The position numbers and the translations under genes were made by a program. A stretch of DNA of 64,000 bases, from positions 84,971 to 148,970 of the forward strand of contig JABFGJ010000009.1 in assembly GCA_013112545.1 (NCBI GenBank). Reading direction: 5' to 3'. The notes below the pieces were generated by a model. That model worked only from the letters and a program-made list of their open reading frames with translations. It did no database searches and was not told the origin of the DNA. This stretch comes from Bacteroidota bacterium. Lineage in GTDB: Bacteria; Bacteroidota; Bacteroidia; Flavobacteriales_E; Vicingaceae. Below, piece after piece: positions 28,454-37,075 of the stretch. Positions within the stretch are counted from its first letter, which is position 1. Each line of letters starts with the position of its first letter.

Positions 28454-29764
28454 TTAAGCCATACTTATCCTTACTTTTCTCTTTTTGATAAACTGGTTGT
28501 TTAACGCTTTTATTAACGGAAGCGCAACTTTACTTTCTACTGCCACAAAAGAACAATCCTCTTTTATTTCTATGACCCCTATTTGATTCTTTTCTATGTT
28601 TCCTTTCTTAAAAATCAGACCTGCTATGTCACCTTTTGATATTTTGTCTTTTCTACCTCCAGAAATAAATAAGGTTTTCCAGTTGCTTGGCTTTAATTTT
28701 ATGTTTCGAGTCAACGCTTCGTTTTCTATCTCACCTACAAATTCAGGAAGACTTTCTTTTTCCCATTGTATAATATATGCTGTGCCTTTTTCATTCATCC
28801 GAGCTGTTCTTCCATTGCGATGAGTAAATTCTTCTAGTCGGGTTGGCAGTTGATAATGAATAATAAAGTTTAGTTCGGGAATATCTATTCCTCGAGCTGC
28901 AAGATCTGTGGCTATAATAATTTGATGTGTTCCATTTCTAAATTTTAACAAAGCTCTTTCTCGATCGATTTGCTCCATACCACCATAAAATGTACCATGA
29001 GAAATTTTAGATTCATTTAGAAAATCGCTAAGCCTTTGTATGCTTTCTTTGAAATTGCAAAAAATAATACCTGGTTCATTTCCAATGTGCTGCAACAATT
29101 TTAATAAGGTGTTTAATTTGTCTTTTTCAGGTGAAGTAATGCATTTGATAATTAGCTTAGATTTTCCCTCTTTCAGAAAATTTACTTTTGTTGGATTGTC
29201 AAAGCTAATAAAATCAGGTATTTCAACTCCTTGAGTGGCAGAGGTTAAAATTCGTTTTTTTACAGAAGGTAGTAAATTGATAATTTCTTTCATTTCAACT
29301 TCAAAACCAACCTCCAAGGATTTATCAAACTCATCCAAAACTAAAGTCTTTATGTATTTTGTAGAAAAAGTCTCTCTTCGTAAATGATCGGCAATTCTTC
29401 CGGGTGTACCCACTAAAATAGCAGGCCTGTGCTTAATTTCCATACGGTCTTTGGAACCTGATTTGCCTCCATAAACGGCATTGGTTTTAAAACCTGAGCC
29501 CATATCTCTAATCACTTGGTTGATTTGTATTGCCAATTCTCTTGATGGAACTAAAATCAACACTTGAATTTCTTCAATATTTGAATCTAAGTGAGCAATA
29601 ATAGGTAATAAGAAAGCCAATGTTTTACCAGTTCCAGTAGGTGAAAGTAAAACCACATTTGAAGAAGACTCTATGGCAGATTGAGCTTGCAATTGCATAT
29701 CATTCAAGGCATCTATCTGTAGTTTATCTAAAATTTCAACTTGATTTTTTACATTTTTTGTCAT
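28454..29764 (-). CDS. DEAD-box RNA helicase with DbpA-type RNA-binding domain
   Basis: 436-aa ATP-dependent RNA helicase. Motif I is SPTGTGKT. Motif II reads LDEFDKS (DEFD, not DEAD), then motif III TSAT and motif VI HRNGRTARM. The C-terminal ~70 residues (KISKGDIAGLIFKKGNIEKNQIG...VALPLIKALN) form the DbpA/CsdA-type RRM that binds 23S rRNA hairpin 92, pointing to 50S ribosome assembly. Length is normal. It is upstream of ssb on the same strand with 255 bp between. Confidence 0.9.
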   Translation of the reverse strand: MTKNVKNQVEILDKLQIDALNDMQLQAQSAIESSSNVVLLSPTGTGKTLAFLLPIIAHLDSNIEEIQVLILVPSRELAIQINQVIRDMGSGFKTNAVYGGKSGSKDRMEIKHRPAILVGTPGRIADHLRRETFSTKYIKTLVLDEFDKSLEVGFEVEMKEIINLLPSVKKRILTSATQGVEIPDFISFDNPTKVNFLKEGKSKLIIKCITSPEKDKLNTLLKLLQHIGNEPGIIFCNFKESIQRLSDFLNESKISHGTFYGGMEQIDRERALLKFRNGTHQIIIATDLAARGIDIPELNFIIHYQLPTRLEEFTHRNGRTARMNEKGTAYIIQWEKESLPEFVGEIENEALTRNIKLKPSNWKTLFISGGRKDKISKGDIAGLIFKKGNIEKNQIGVIEIKEDCSFVAVESKVALPLIKALNNQFIKKRKVRISMA

Positions 29765-29854
29765 TTTTCAAAGTTAGTTTTAAACATTGGCTATTCGCCA
29801 CTTGTTAAGATTTGTAAATTGATTCGTTTTTTTAATATCATTGTCTAATTTCGT

Positions 29855-30271
29855 ATGGTGAAAATGATGAAGCAAGGTTTTACTTTTTTATTGGCTTTTA
29901 GCCTTTTTTTTAGTGTTTCGGGTATAAATGTTTACAAACATTACTGCGGTGACTTTCTTGCTAATATCAGTTTTTATATTTCTGCCGATCCTTGCTCACC
30001 AAACGATATGGAAGAATCTTGCAGCAAAGAGAAAGAAAAATCATGCTGTGATGATGAATTTGAATTTCATCATTTAGACATTACATTAAACTTTCATAAA
30101 TTAAATCAGGTAGATTTTGCGCTTTCGAGTTTTAATTTAATTTCGACTGCTACTTTTGATGTTGAGCCAAAAATTATTACTCTACAATCAAATTCTATCA
30201 GACAAAAGCCACCCAATTTAAACACATTACCTTTATATAAACGGTTTAAACAGTTTACTTTTTACGGATAA
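29855..30271 (+). CDS. HYC_CC_PP family protein
   Basis: 138-aa exported small protein. It has a signal peptide (FTFLLAFSLFFSVSGINV), then KHYCGDFLANISFY, a Cys-rich acidic stretch ESCSKEKEKSCCDDEFEFHH, and a C-terminal PP-containing tail (RQKPPNLNTLPLYKRF). His-Tyr-Cys, Cys-Cys and Pro-Pro give the family its name. It is regularly found beside heavy-metal proteins and TonB receptors in Bacteroidota, as here. Periplasmic metal binding through Cys and His is plausible but unproven. First gene of a three-gene cluster. Confidence 0.85.
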   Translation: MVKMMKQGFTFLLAFSLFFSVSGINVYKHYCGDFLANISFYISADPCSPNDMEESCSKEKEKSCCDDEFEFHHLDITLNFHKLNQVDFALSSFNLISTATFDVEPKIITLQSNSIRQKPPNLNTLPLYKRFKQFTFYG

Positions 30272-30330
30272 GTTTTTTAGTATTTCAATTTCAAAAAATT
30301 ACAAGTATTTAAAAAACTAAAAAACAGATC

Positions 30331-30690
30331 ATGAAAAATTTAATTTTAATCCTATTTGCAGTTTTCGCTTTTACTGCAGCTCAAGCACAAGAACAAAAAG
30401 CATCTAAAAATCAAGAAGCATCTTTTGAAGTAAAAGGCGTTTGTGGAGATTGCAAGGCCAGAATAGAAGGAGCGGCACTGCACACTAAAGGTGTAAAAAC
30501 AGCTAATTGGAACAAAGAAACCAAGCAATTGGATGTTGTGTATAACTCTAAAAAGGTTGAATTGGCTACTATTAAAGAGGCAATAGCTGCAAAAGGCCAT
30601 GATTCAGAAGATAAAAAAGCTGATTCAACAACTTACGAAAAACTCCCAAATTGTTGTAAATACAAAGATGGCGCAAAATGCGGCCATTAA
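30331..30690 (+). CDS. Exported heavy-metal-associated (HMA) domain protein
   Basis: 119-aa protein. A signal peptide ending in AAQAQ is followed by one HMA ferredoxin-like domain, whose metal loop is GVCGDCKARIE (CxxC) and whose second half is IKEAIAAKGHDSE. A Cys/His tail (LPNCCKYKDGAKCGH) provides extra metal ligands. Being periplasmic rather than cytoplasmic, it is likely a metallochaperone or scavenger, probably for Cu+ or a similar soft metal. It is 60 bp after the HYC_CC_PP gene and 12 bp before the receptor. Confidence 0.9.
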   Translation: MKNLILILFAVFAFTAAQAQEQKASKNQEASFEVKGVCGDCKARIEGAALHTKGVKTANWNKETKQLDVVYNSKKVELATIKEAIAAKGHDSEDKKADSTTYEKLPNCCKYKDGAKCGH

Positions 30691-30697
30691 AAGGAGG
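30691..30697 (+). promoter_or_regulatory. Strong Shine-Dalgarno for the TonB receptor
   Basis: AAGGAGG begins immediately after the HMA stop and lies 5 bp before the ATG at 30703. Such a consensus site is uncommon in Bacteroidota, where most genes here lack one. Confidence 0.7.
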
Positions 30698-30702
30698 CTC
30701 TT

Positions 30703-32964
30703 ATGAAATATTTACTAATGATTGCCTTGCTCTGTCAAGGGGTCTATACTTATGCACAAGAGAGTATAAAAGGAGTTGTAGTAACTGAAAGTAAAAAAGG
30801 AAAACTTATAGGCATTCCCTTTGCTAATGTCTATTGGCAAGGCACAAATTACGGAACTTCAACAGATTCTAATGGTGTTTTTCAGCTTGCTGTTCACGAT
30901 AAGTCTAGGAAATTAATTGCAAGTTTCGTTGGCTATACTTCTGATACAATTATTGTTGGAGATTTTAATCAAGCAATTAGTTTGGTGCTAAAAAAATCCA
31001 TACTCCTTGATGCGGTTACCATAGAAAGTAGATCAAAAACAACTCAAATGTCTTTTATCAATCCCATGAAAATGGAATTGATTAGCGAACGAGAACTGTT
31101 TAAAGCAGCTTGCTGTAATTTATCCGAAAGCTTTGAAACAAACCCTTCAGTAGATGTCAATTTTACAGACGCTGTAACTGGCTCTAAACAAATCAGGATG
31201 TTGGGGCTGGATGGGCCTTACACCATGATAAGTAGAGAAAACATGCCAGGTATTCGAGGTTTAGGAAATGGCTTTGGGCTTTCTTTTATACCAGGCTCAT
31301 GGATTAGTTCCATACAAGTAACAAAGGGAGTTGGCTCTGTTATAAATGGTTATGAAAGCATTGCAGGTCAAATTAATACTGAATTAAAGAAACCAGAAGA
31401 AGGAGAGCAGTCTTTTTATAATGTGTTTGCAAATCAATCTGGTAGAACAGAAGTGAACTACATCAACACCATACAAATAAATGAAAAATGGGGTATGACA
31501 AATTTGCTTCACGGAAGTATAAGACCATGGGAAACAGATCATAACAATGACGGTTTTATGGATTTTCCAATACAAGAGCAGGTGAACCTGATGAACCGTT
31601 GGAAATACGACAACCAAAAAGGCTTGATGGGGCAAATCGGAATACACTATTTATTTGATGATAAAGTTGGTGGTCAATTGGGAGAGCAGCCTGATGTAGT
31701 GTCTGCAAATGACCCTTTTTTGTATAAATTGAGAATTCAATCTGAACGAGTAGAAACCTATGGTAAAATTGGCTATGTTTTTCCGAAAACGAAGTTTAAA
31801 AGCATGGGTTTACAGGTCTCTGGAGTTTATCACGACCAAGATTCATATTTTGGTTACACTGATTACGATGCCAAAGAGCGCACCTTTTATGCCAATTACA
31901 TTTACCAGTCCATCATTAAAAATTCGTTTCACAAGTTTAAAACTGGAATGAGTTTTATGTATGATGAAATTCAGGAAAGAGTTGCTGATTCAAAATTTAA
32001 TAGGGTAGAGCGAGTACCAGGTGCTTTCTTGGAATACACTTTTGAGCCAACAAATAACTTTACACTTGTAGCGGGTTTAAGAGGTGATTATCACAATTTA
32101 TACGACCCATTTTTAACTCCTAGATTACACATTCGTTGGGCAAGTTCTGAAACCATGGTTTATCGAGTTTTAGCTGGTAGCGGATTGAAAACTGCAAATG
32201 TTTTTGCTGAACATCAATCTTTATTTGTGAGCTCAAGAGCTATTTCTATTTTAAATCAAAATGCAAGTTTGCCTTATGGTTTAAAAGCAGAAAGAGCATG
32301 GAACTTAGGTTTTAACGCCACCAAAGAGTTTAAATTAGATTACCGCGAAGGATATGTTAGTTTTGACCTATATCGGACAGATTTTCAAAATCAAGTGGTC
32401 TTAGATTTAGATCAAAGTTCAAATCAAGCAGTATTTTATAACTTAGATGGTAAGTCATATTCTAATTCGATGCAATTGGAATTAAGTTATGAGCTGATTA
32501 AATTTTTAGATATGCGCATTGCTTATCGATGGATAGAGGTGAAAACTGATTATATTGGAGGCACTCGTTTAAAACCATTTACTCCAAGGCATCGATTGTT
32601 TGCAAACTTTGCTTATGCAACAGATAAAACGGTAGAAGATGCCAATTGGACTTTTGATTTAACAGCTCAATGGGTAGGTGAGCAGCGAATTCCTTCAACT
32701 TCTGAAAATACTCAAGACAATATACGCAGCACAATTTCTCCTTCCTTTATGTTGTACAATGCACAAGTTACACGTAATTTTAATAAGAAATTTGCCGTTT
32801 ATGTCGGTTTAGAAAACATATTCAATTATCAACAGAAACACCCTATCATTGGAGCAAATAATCCCTTTGGGAACGAATTTGACGCTTCTATGGTTTGGGG
32901 ACCAATTTTTGGAAGAATGGTTTATGGTGGTTTGCGTTATGTAATCCAAAAGAAGAAAGAATAA
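30703..32964 (+). CDS. TonB-dependent receptor, probable metal-linked
   Basis: 753-aa outer-membrane receptor. Signal peptide (to ~18, YAQES), a CarboxypepD_reg-like domain (IPFANVYWQGTNYGTSTDSNG), then an unusual plug with a CC pair (FKAACCNLSESFETNPSVDV) and the motif RMLGLDGPYTMISRENMPG, and a barrel with a conserved last-strand region (MVYGGLRYVIQ). This plug type goes with HMA and HYC_CC_PP partners and is suspected to handle copper or another heavy metal. It has a strong Shine-Dalgarno and is followed by a terminator, closing a three-gene operon. Confidence 0.9.
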   Translation: MKYLLMIALLCQGVYTYAQESIKGVVVTESKKGKLIGIPFANVYWQGTNYGTSTDSNGVFQLAVHDKSRKLIASFVGYTSDTIIVGDFNQAISLVLKKSILLDAVTIESRSKTTQMSFINPMKMELISERELFKAACCNLSESFETNPSVDVNFTDAVTGSKQIRMLGLDGPYTMISRENMPGIRGLGNGFGLSFIPGSWISSIQVTKGVGSVINGYESIAGQINTELKKPEEGEQSFYNVFANQSGRTEVNYINTIQINEKWGMTNLLHGSIRPWETDHNNDGFMDFPIQEQVNLMNRWKYDNQKGLMGQIGIHYLFDDKVGGQLGEQPDVVSANDPFLYKLRIQSERVETYGKIGYVFPKTKFKSMGLQVSGVYHDQDSYFGYTDYDAKERTFYANYIYQSIIKNSFHKFKTGMSFMYDEIQERVADSKFNRVERVPGAFLEYTFEPTNNFTLVAGLRGDYHNLYDPFLTPRLHIRWASSETMVYRVLAGSGLKTANVFAEHQSLFVSSRAISILNQNASLPYGLKAERAWNLGFNATKEFKLDYREGYVSFDLYRTDFQNQVVLDLDQSSNQAVFYNLDGKSYSNSMQLELSYELIKFLDMRIAYRWIEVKTDYIGGTRLKPFTPRHRLFANFAYATDKTVEDANWTFDLTAQWVGEQRIPSTSENTQDNIRSTISPSFMLYNAQVTRNFNKKFAVYVGLENIFNYQQKHPIIGANNPFGNEFDASMVWGPIFGRMVYGGLRYVIQKKKE

Positions 32965-32972
32965 TTTCAAAT

Positions 32973-33016
32973 AAAGGTCAAAGATGTATCTAGCTAATCA
33001 TTTTTGACCTTTTTTT
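32973..33016 (+). terminator. Intrinsic terminator of the metal operon
   Basis: AAAGGTCAAA ... TTTGACCTTT followed by a T-run, 9 bp past the receptor stop. Confidence 0.85.
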
Positions 33017-33065
33017 ACTTCATACAATAGATATTGAATAATTTAGTCAATTCAAAAATCTAAGC

Positions 33066-34250
33066 TTGAAAAAGAAAAAAAACCTTCAGTTTTACCTCAT
33101 ATACAGCCTGTTCCTCATACTTTTTATTGAAGTAGTACTTAGAGTCTGCTATCCACTTCCAGAGTTGAGTAATTTCAACCGGATTAATTATCAAATTCTA
33201 GATGTTTCTGATAACAAAGGAGAGTACTTGCGAAATGTCAAAATGCTTTGGAAATCATTTCCAGATACCAATTATGCATTTGTTCATGAATTGAACACTT
33301 ATGGCTTTCGCGATAAGGAGTGGAAAGTTGAAAAAGAAACTGGAAAAAAGCGAGTTTTTATTTTAGGTGACAGTTTTGTTGAAGGAATGATGAGTACAAC
33401 CGACAAAACAATTCCAAAAGCTTTTGAAAATGAAGCTGCTGAAAAGCTCGAAAATATCGAAGTTTTTAATTGCGGTATGATGGGAATAGGTTTAAATGAA
33501 TACATCAAATTTATTACCGATGCTGTACCTGTTTTTAGACCCGACGAATTGATTTTAGTCTTGTATTCCAACGATATGCCATTTCAACGAGAGTATCAAC
33601 CAAGCACTAGACTTAGCCCTAAATATTATTCTTTTTTAAAACCGCGTTTACTAGAAATAATCGAACATATCAACTCCAATGATCCTATTCCTATGCAATT
33701 TATGAAAGAGGAAATTCCTTTTTATAAAGCGGTACCTGACTCTAGAAATCCATGGACTTTTCAAGAAGAAGAGTTTCGACCACATGTTAAACCTGAATTG
33801 GCCGAAGCGATGAAAGCCGGCAACTTAAATTATTATAGAACTAACTGGTATCCTAACGAAGCAAAGTTTTTAGCTTCACCGATAGACATAGATTCCAAAA
33901 TGAAATTTATTCGCAATTATTTAAATGAATACAAGTGTAAACTAACTGTTTATTATGTTCCTAGTCGTTTGCAAGTCAGCGACTTTTATTATCAGTTCGA
34001 AAAACAATATTGTCAAATTGCCTGCCCAGAGAGTTTTAGCTTAATGACGGATGAATATCAAATACACCGCACAATTTTAGACCAAACTTGCAAGCAATTA
34101 AACATTCCCTTCAAAGATTTAAGTCCAATAGTAAAAGCAGAGGAGGAGCGAGGAAATCACTTGTATTGGGGTTTTGACGACCACATGCGTGGAAAAGGAT
34201 ATATGCTTTTAGGAAAGAAAATCTATGAAGATTGGTCTAAACCTGAATAA
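33066..34250 (+). CDS. SGNH/GDSL-type hydrolase or acyl-esterase, membrane anchored
   Basis: 394-aa protein starting at TTG 33066; no ATG precedes the obvious N-terminal TM (LIYSLFLILFIEVVLRV), so TTG is accepted. Block I is VFILGDSFVEG with Ser103. NCGMMGIGLNEY corresponds to block II, with an Asn in block III (YSNDMPF), and the Asp/His pair is in WGFDDHMRGKGY (residues 371-373). Proteins of this kind act on surface polysaccharides or lipids, as esterases or acyl transferases at the outer face of the inner membrane. Substrate unknown. Confidence 0.8.
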   Translation: MKKKKNLQFYLIYSLFLILFIEVVLRVCYPLPELSNFNRINYQILDVSDNKGEYLRNVKMLWKSFPDTNYAFVHELNTYGFRDKEWKVEKETGKKRVFILGDSFVEGMMSTTDKTIPKAFENEAAEKLENIEVFNCGMMGIGLNEYIKFITDAVPVFRPDELILVLYSNDMPFQREYQPSTRLSPKYYSFLKPRLLEIIEHINSNDPIPMQFMKEEIPFYKAVPDSRNPWTFQEEEFRPHVKPELAEAMKAGNLNYYRTNWYPNEAKFLASPIDIDSKMKFIRNYLNEYKCKLTVYYVPSRLQVSDFYYQFEKQYCQIACPESFSLMTDEYQIHRTILDQTCKQLNIPFKDLSPIVKAEEERGNHLYWGFDDHMRGKGYMLLGKKIYEDWSKPE

Positions 34251-34259
34251 TGATAGGTT

Positions 34260-34853
34260 TTATTTTCTCCAAGTTACTTTCTCTTGTATGCTGCTCATTT
34301 GCTTTTTTGGAATTTCGGGTAAATTGGGTTTTGGAACTCCTAAAAGTAAAAAACCGAGGCATTTATCTTTTCCGCTTAAAGACAAATAGTCTTTCATTTC
34401 TTCAGTAAAAGCAATTTTTCCAGTACTCCAATATCCGACTATGTTTAGCGCTTTCATGCTTAATAAAATATTTTGCACCGAACAGGCTACAGCATATTCC
34501 TCTTCAAACTCAGGAATGCTTTCTTTGGGGTCGCGTTTCATACAAACGGCTATAATATGTGATAGCACAACTTTGCGTTTCAAAAGCTTTTTGGCTCTTT
34601 CTGCTTCCAATGTCATTTCTGGTGTAATCTTGATAAAAATTTCAACCATCTTATCTACAAGATCCATTTTTGCTTGTTCCGAAAAAACGATATAACGCCA
34701 TGGCTCTGTTCTTTTATGAGAAGGAGCATAGTTGGCGTTCTCCAATAATTTCCATATTGATTCATCAGGAATTTTTGCTCCTTCGAGCATTTGAGCTGGA
34801 TAAAAGGATTGTCTACTTTTAATCCAATTACTTACTTCTTCTATTGTTTTCAT
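34260..34853 (-). CDS. Nitroreductase family protein
   Basis: 197-aa FMN-dependent oxidoreductase resembling YdjA. The N-terminal SRQSFYPAQMLEG and NYAPSHKRTEPWRYIVF match the FMN-binding start of the family. LLSMKALNIVGYWSTGKIAF and CLGFLLLGVPKPNLPEIPKK form the conserved C-terminal half. Natural substrates are not known; relatives reduce nitro groups or quinones with NAD(P)H. Convergent with the SGNH gene, 9 bp apart. Confidence 0.9.
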   Translation of the reverse strand: MKTIEEVSNWIKSRQSFYPAQMLEGAKIPDESIWKLLENANYAPSHKRTEPWRYIVFSEQAKMDLVDKMVEIFIKITPEMTLEAERAKKLLKRKVVLSHIIAVCMKRDPKESIPEFEEEYAVACSVQNILLSMKALNIVGYWSTGKIAFTEEMKDYLSLSGKDKCLGFLLLGVPKPNLPEIPKKQMSSIQEKVTWRK

Positions 34854-34930
34854 GCTGCAAATTTAAGGAGTTGAAGCATGATTTTACTTGAATTTTGAAA
34901 ATAACATGGTTCCGGCTGACTTAAAAAAGA

Positions 34931-35040
34931 GTTCAAGCAGATAGTGCAGATTTTGAAAGATTTCCCGCAGTTAGCGCAGATGTGCGCAGATTAGAAGAGG
35001 CTTCCCGCAGATTAGAAAAAGGTTTCTCGTGGATTTTCGC
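34931..35040. repeat. Degenerate CCCGCAG/GCGCAGAT repeat cluster
   Basis: Between two minus-strand genes the words TTCCCGCAG(A)TTAG and GCGCAGAT recur: TTTCCCGCAGTTAGCGCAG (34961-34979), TGCGCAGATTAGAAG (34983-34997), TTCCCGCAGATTAGAA (35002-35017), with a further AGTGCAGATTTT at 34943. Spacing is irregular and there are no unique spacers, so it is not CRISPR. Similar intergenic debris is familiar from Bacteroidota genomes. Confidence 0.6.
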
Positions 35041-35054
35041 TGCTTCCCTTACTA

Positions 35055-35768
35055 TTATGCAAACAAAAGATAATCCTTTACCAAGGCTAAATATTCAGGG
35101 CTGTAGTCGTGTCGCTTAGCTTTTTCGATGATTAATTTTTCTTCTACTAATAAAGCATTTGTTTTTGTGTATTCCAATAAAACGCGCTTGCAAGGCACAT
35201 TTGGATTGCCATACACACTACACATCTTATTTTTATATAAACCAACCTGATTGGCTATTGCAGTAAACTTTTCTTCTGCTTCTGTAGGTATTACTACACA
35301 AAATCGACCTGTTGGATTTAATAATGTAGCCGCATCTCTTAATAATTCTTCAAATGTTAATTTGCCTTGTTGACGGGCGATTTCACGGCTAGTTTCTGCT
35401 TTATCTGAATTAAAAAACGGAGGATTACTCACAATTAAATCGTAGCGATCTTCAGTCATGTGAGCGAAAGTTTGTATGGACGTATGCCACAGTGAAATTT
35501 GCTTAGACCAAGGCGATTTTAGTATGTTCTCTTTGGCTTGATAAATTGCTTCTAAATCTACTTCAATTGCATTTACCTCTGCTTCTGTTTGTTGAGCTAA
35601 CATTAATGCTATCAATCCAGTACCTGTACCTATATCGAGTATGCGTTTAGCATTTCCAACTTTAGTCCATGCACCCAATAATACGCCATCAGTACCAATT
35701 TTCATGGCTGTTCTATCCTGAAATATTTGAAATTTTTTAAACTGAAAAGGTACTCGTTTAGCTCTCAA
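35055..35768 (-). CDS. trmN6: tRNA1(Val) (adenine(37)-N6)-methyltransferase
   Basis: 237-aa SAM-dependent methyltransferase of the YfiC/TrmN6 family that methylates N6 of A37 in tRNA-Val. Motif I is ILDIGTGTGLIALMLAQ. The catalytic NPPF motif lies at residues 115-118 (IVSNPPFFNS). A GTDGVLLGAW segment near the N-terminus is the family's substrate-binding signature. Its start overlaps rimM by 11 bp, so it is translated from the ribosomal operon. Confidence 0.9.
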   Translation of the reverse strand: MRAKRVPFQFKKFQIFQDRTAMKIGTDGVLLGAWTKVGNAKRILDIGTGTGLIALMLAQQTEAEVNAIEVDLEAIYQAKENILKSPWSKQISLWHTSIQTFAHMTEDRYDLIVSNPPFFNSDKAETSREIARQQGKLTFEELLRDAATLLNPTGRFCVVIPTEAEEKFTAIANQVGLYKNKMCSVYGNPNVPCKRVLLEYTKTNALLVEEKLIIEKAKRHDYSPEYLALVKDYLLFA

Positions 35769-36297
35769 GGTATAAATCGATTAAGCCTTCAGGTGCATCA
35801 ATTTGCAATTCTTTTTGGTCACGATAAACTGCAACAATGGTTTCATCCGTAATCGGAACTAGAATCTCTTTATCACCTTTAATAATGGCTAACAAATTAG
35901 ATAGGGGATATTCGATTACTTTATCTATAATCCCAATTTCGCCTTTCGTTTGATCTAAAACGGTAAAACCTATGACTTCGTGAAAATAGAATTTATTGCC
36001 GCTGAGTTTGGGCAAAACTGTTAATGGAAGAAAAAGCGACTTGCCAACTAAAGATTTGGCAGCACTCTGGTTGTCTATTCCCTCAATTTTACATCGCAAA
36101 TTTCCATTGTTTTGCAATGTGGCCGATTCTACAAAAAAGGGGACAAGGGTTTTGTCCTTTTCTTGTATTTGAATCAATACACTTGGAATTCCTTCATAAG
36201 AAGAAGGGGAATCAACATCCAACTTGAATGCTAATTCCCCTTTGTGTCCTATAATTTTTTGAGAAAAACCTATATAGAAACAATCATCGATATTCAT
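35758..36297 (-). CDS. rimM: Ribosome maturation factor RimM
   Basis: 179-aa protein with two beta-barrel domains; it binds S19 in the 30S head and assists 16S processing. The N-domain starts CFYIGFSQKIIGHKGELAFKL. The PRC-barrel part has YFHEVIGFTVLD...GEIGIIDKVIEYPLSNLLAI and ends VPITDETIVAV. Standard length. It lies 13 bp after rpsP and overlaps trmN6 by 11 bp, giving the usual rpsP-rimM order with trmN6 in place of trmD. Confidence 0.95.
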   Translation of the reverse strand: MNIDDCFYIGFSQKIIGHKGELAFKLDVDSPSSYEGIPSVLIQIQEKDKTLVPFFVESATLQNNGNLRCKIEGIDNQSAAKSLVGKSLFLPLTVLPKLSGNKFYFHEVIGFTVLDQTKGEIGIIDKVIEYPLSNLLAIIKGDKEILVPITDETIVAVYRDQKELQIDAPEGLIDLYLES

Positions 36298-36310
36298 CGG
36301 ATTGATCTAA

Positions 36311-36895
36311 TTAAGCTTCTTTGTTCTCTTCGTTTGCTTCATCAGCTTTTGGCTCTTCAGTAGCATCTGCTACTACATCAGCAACAGCATCTACAACTGC
36401 TTCAGCTGTTTCTTCTACAGCCTCAACAACTTCTTCAACTACATTTTTAGCAGCAATTGCATCCGCTTTTTTCTTGTTAGCTTCTGCTTCTGCTTCATGT
36501 CTTTTCTTAGCTTCTGCAATTTCTGCAGCACTTAAGCCATCTTTTTTAGCATTGATTTTGTCTTGTTTTGCAGTTAACCAGTCTTCAAACTTAGCATCTG
36601 CTTGTTCTTGAGTTAAAGCACCTTTTAAAACACCTTTATCTAAGTGGTTTTTGTGCATTACTCCTGTGTAAGACAATAAAGCTCTAACTGTATCAGTTGG
36701 TTGAGCTCCTTTTTTTACCCAGCTTAACGCACTGTCGAAATCGATATCGATAGTTGCTGGGTTAGTGTTCGGGTTATACGTACCTAATTTCTCAATAAAT
36801 TTCCCATCTCGTGGGGCACGACTGTCCGCGATCACAACGTGGAAATAAGCATATCTCTTTTTTCCGTGTCTTTGTAATCTAATCTTTGTAGGCAT
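36311..36895 (-). CDS. rpsP: 30S ribosomal protein S16 with long acidic Ala-rich tail
   Basis: 194-aa protein. Residues 1-~85 are canonical S16 (TKIRLQRHGKKRYAYFHVVIADSRAPRDG, IDFDSALSWVKKGAQPTDTVRALL). The remaining ~105 residues are a helical, Lys/Ala/Glu linker followed by a low-complexity Ala/Val/Glu/Asp tail (VVEAVEETAEAVVDAV). Such tails occur in Bacteroidota S16, but this one more than doubles the ~80-90 aa bacterial norm. It heads the rpsP-rimM-trmN6 operon. Confidence 0.95.
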   Translation of the reverse strand: MPTKIRLQRHGKKRYAYFHVVIADSRAPRDGKFIEKLGTYNPNTNPATIDIDFDSALSWVKKGAQPTDTVRALLSYTGVMHKNHLDKGVLKGALTQEQADAKFEDWLTAKQDKINAKKDGLSAAEIAEAKKRHEAEAEANKKKADAIAAKNVVEEVVEAVEETAEAVVDAVADVVADATEEPKADEANEENKEA

Positions 36896-37075
36896 AAAAC
36901 GTTACGTTATATAATTAATAGTTAAAATTTTAAGGATGCAAAAGTAATGGAATTAATTGAAAACAAAAAAGAAATTTAATCTTATTTATAGTTTGATTTT
37001 CTGTGGCTTAGACTCTTAAAAACTAAAATTGATTTTGAGGGTACACTTTTATGTAAAGAATTAAGAATAAGTTAT

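Noticed and set aside
34931..35040. Candidate CRISPR array
   Set aside because: Repeat units are imperfect, differ in length, and there are no uniform unique spacers; no cas genes in the window.
36321..36611. 96-aa Ser/Ala-rich frame on the plus strand opposite rpsP
   Set aside because: It is the mirror image of the low-complexity Ala/Glu tail of S16 on the other strand; no start context or family.
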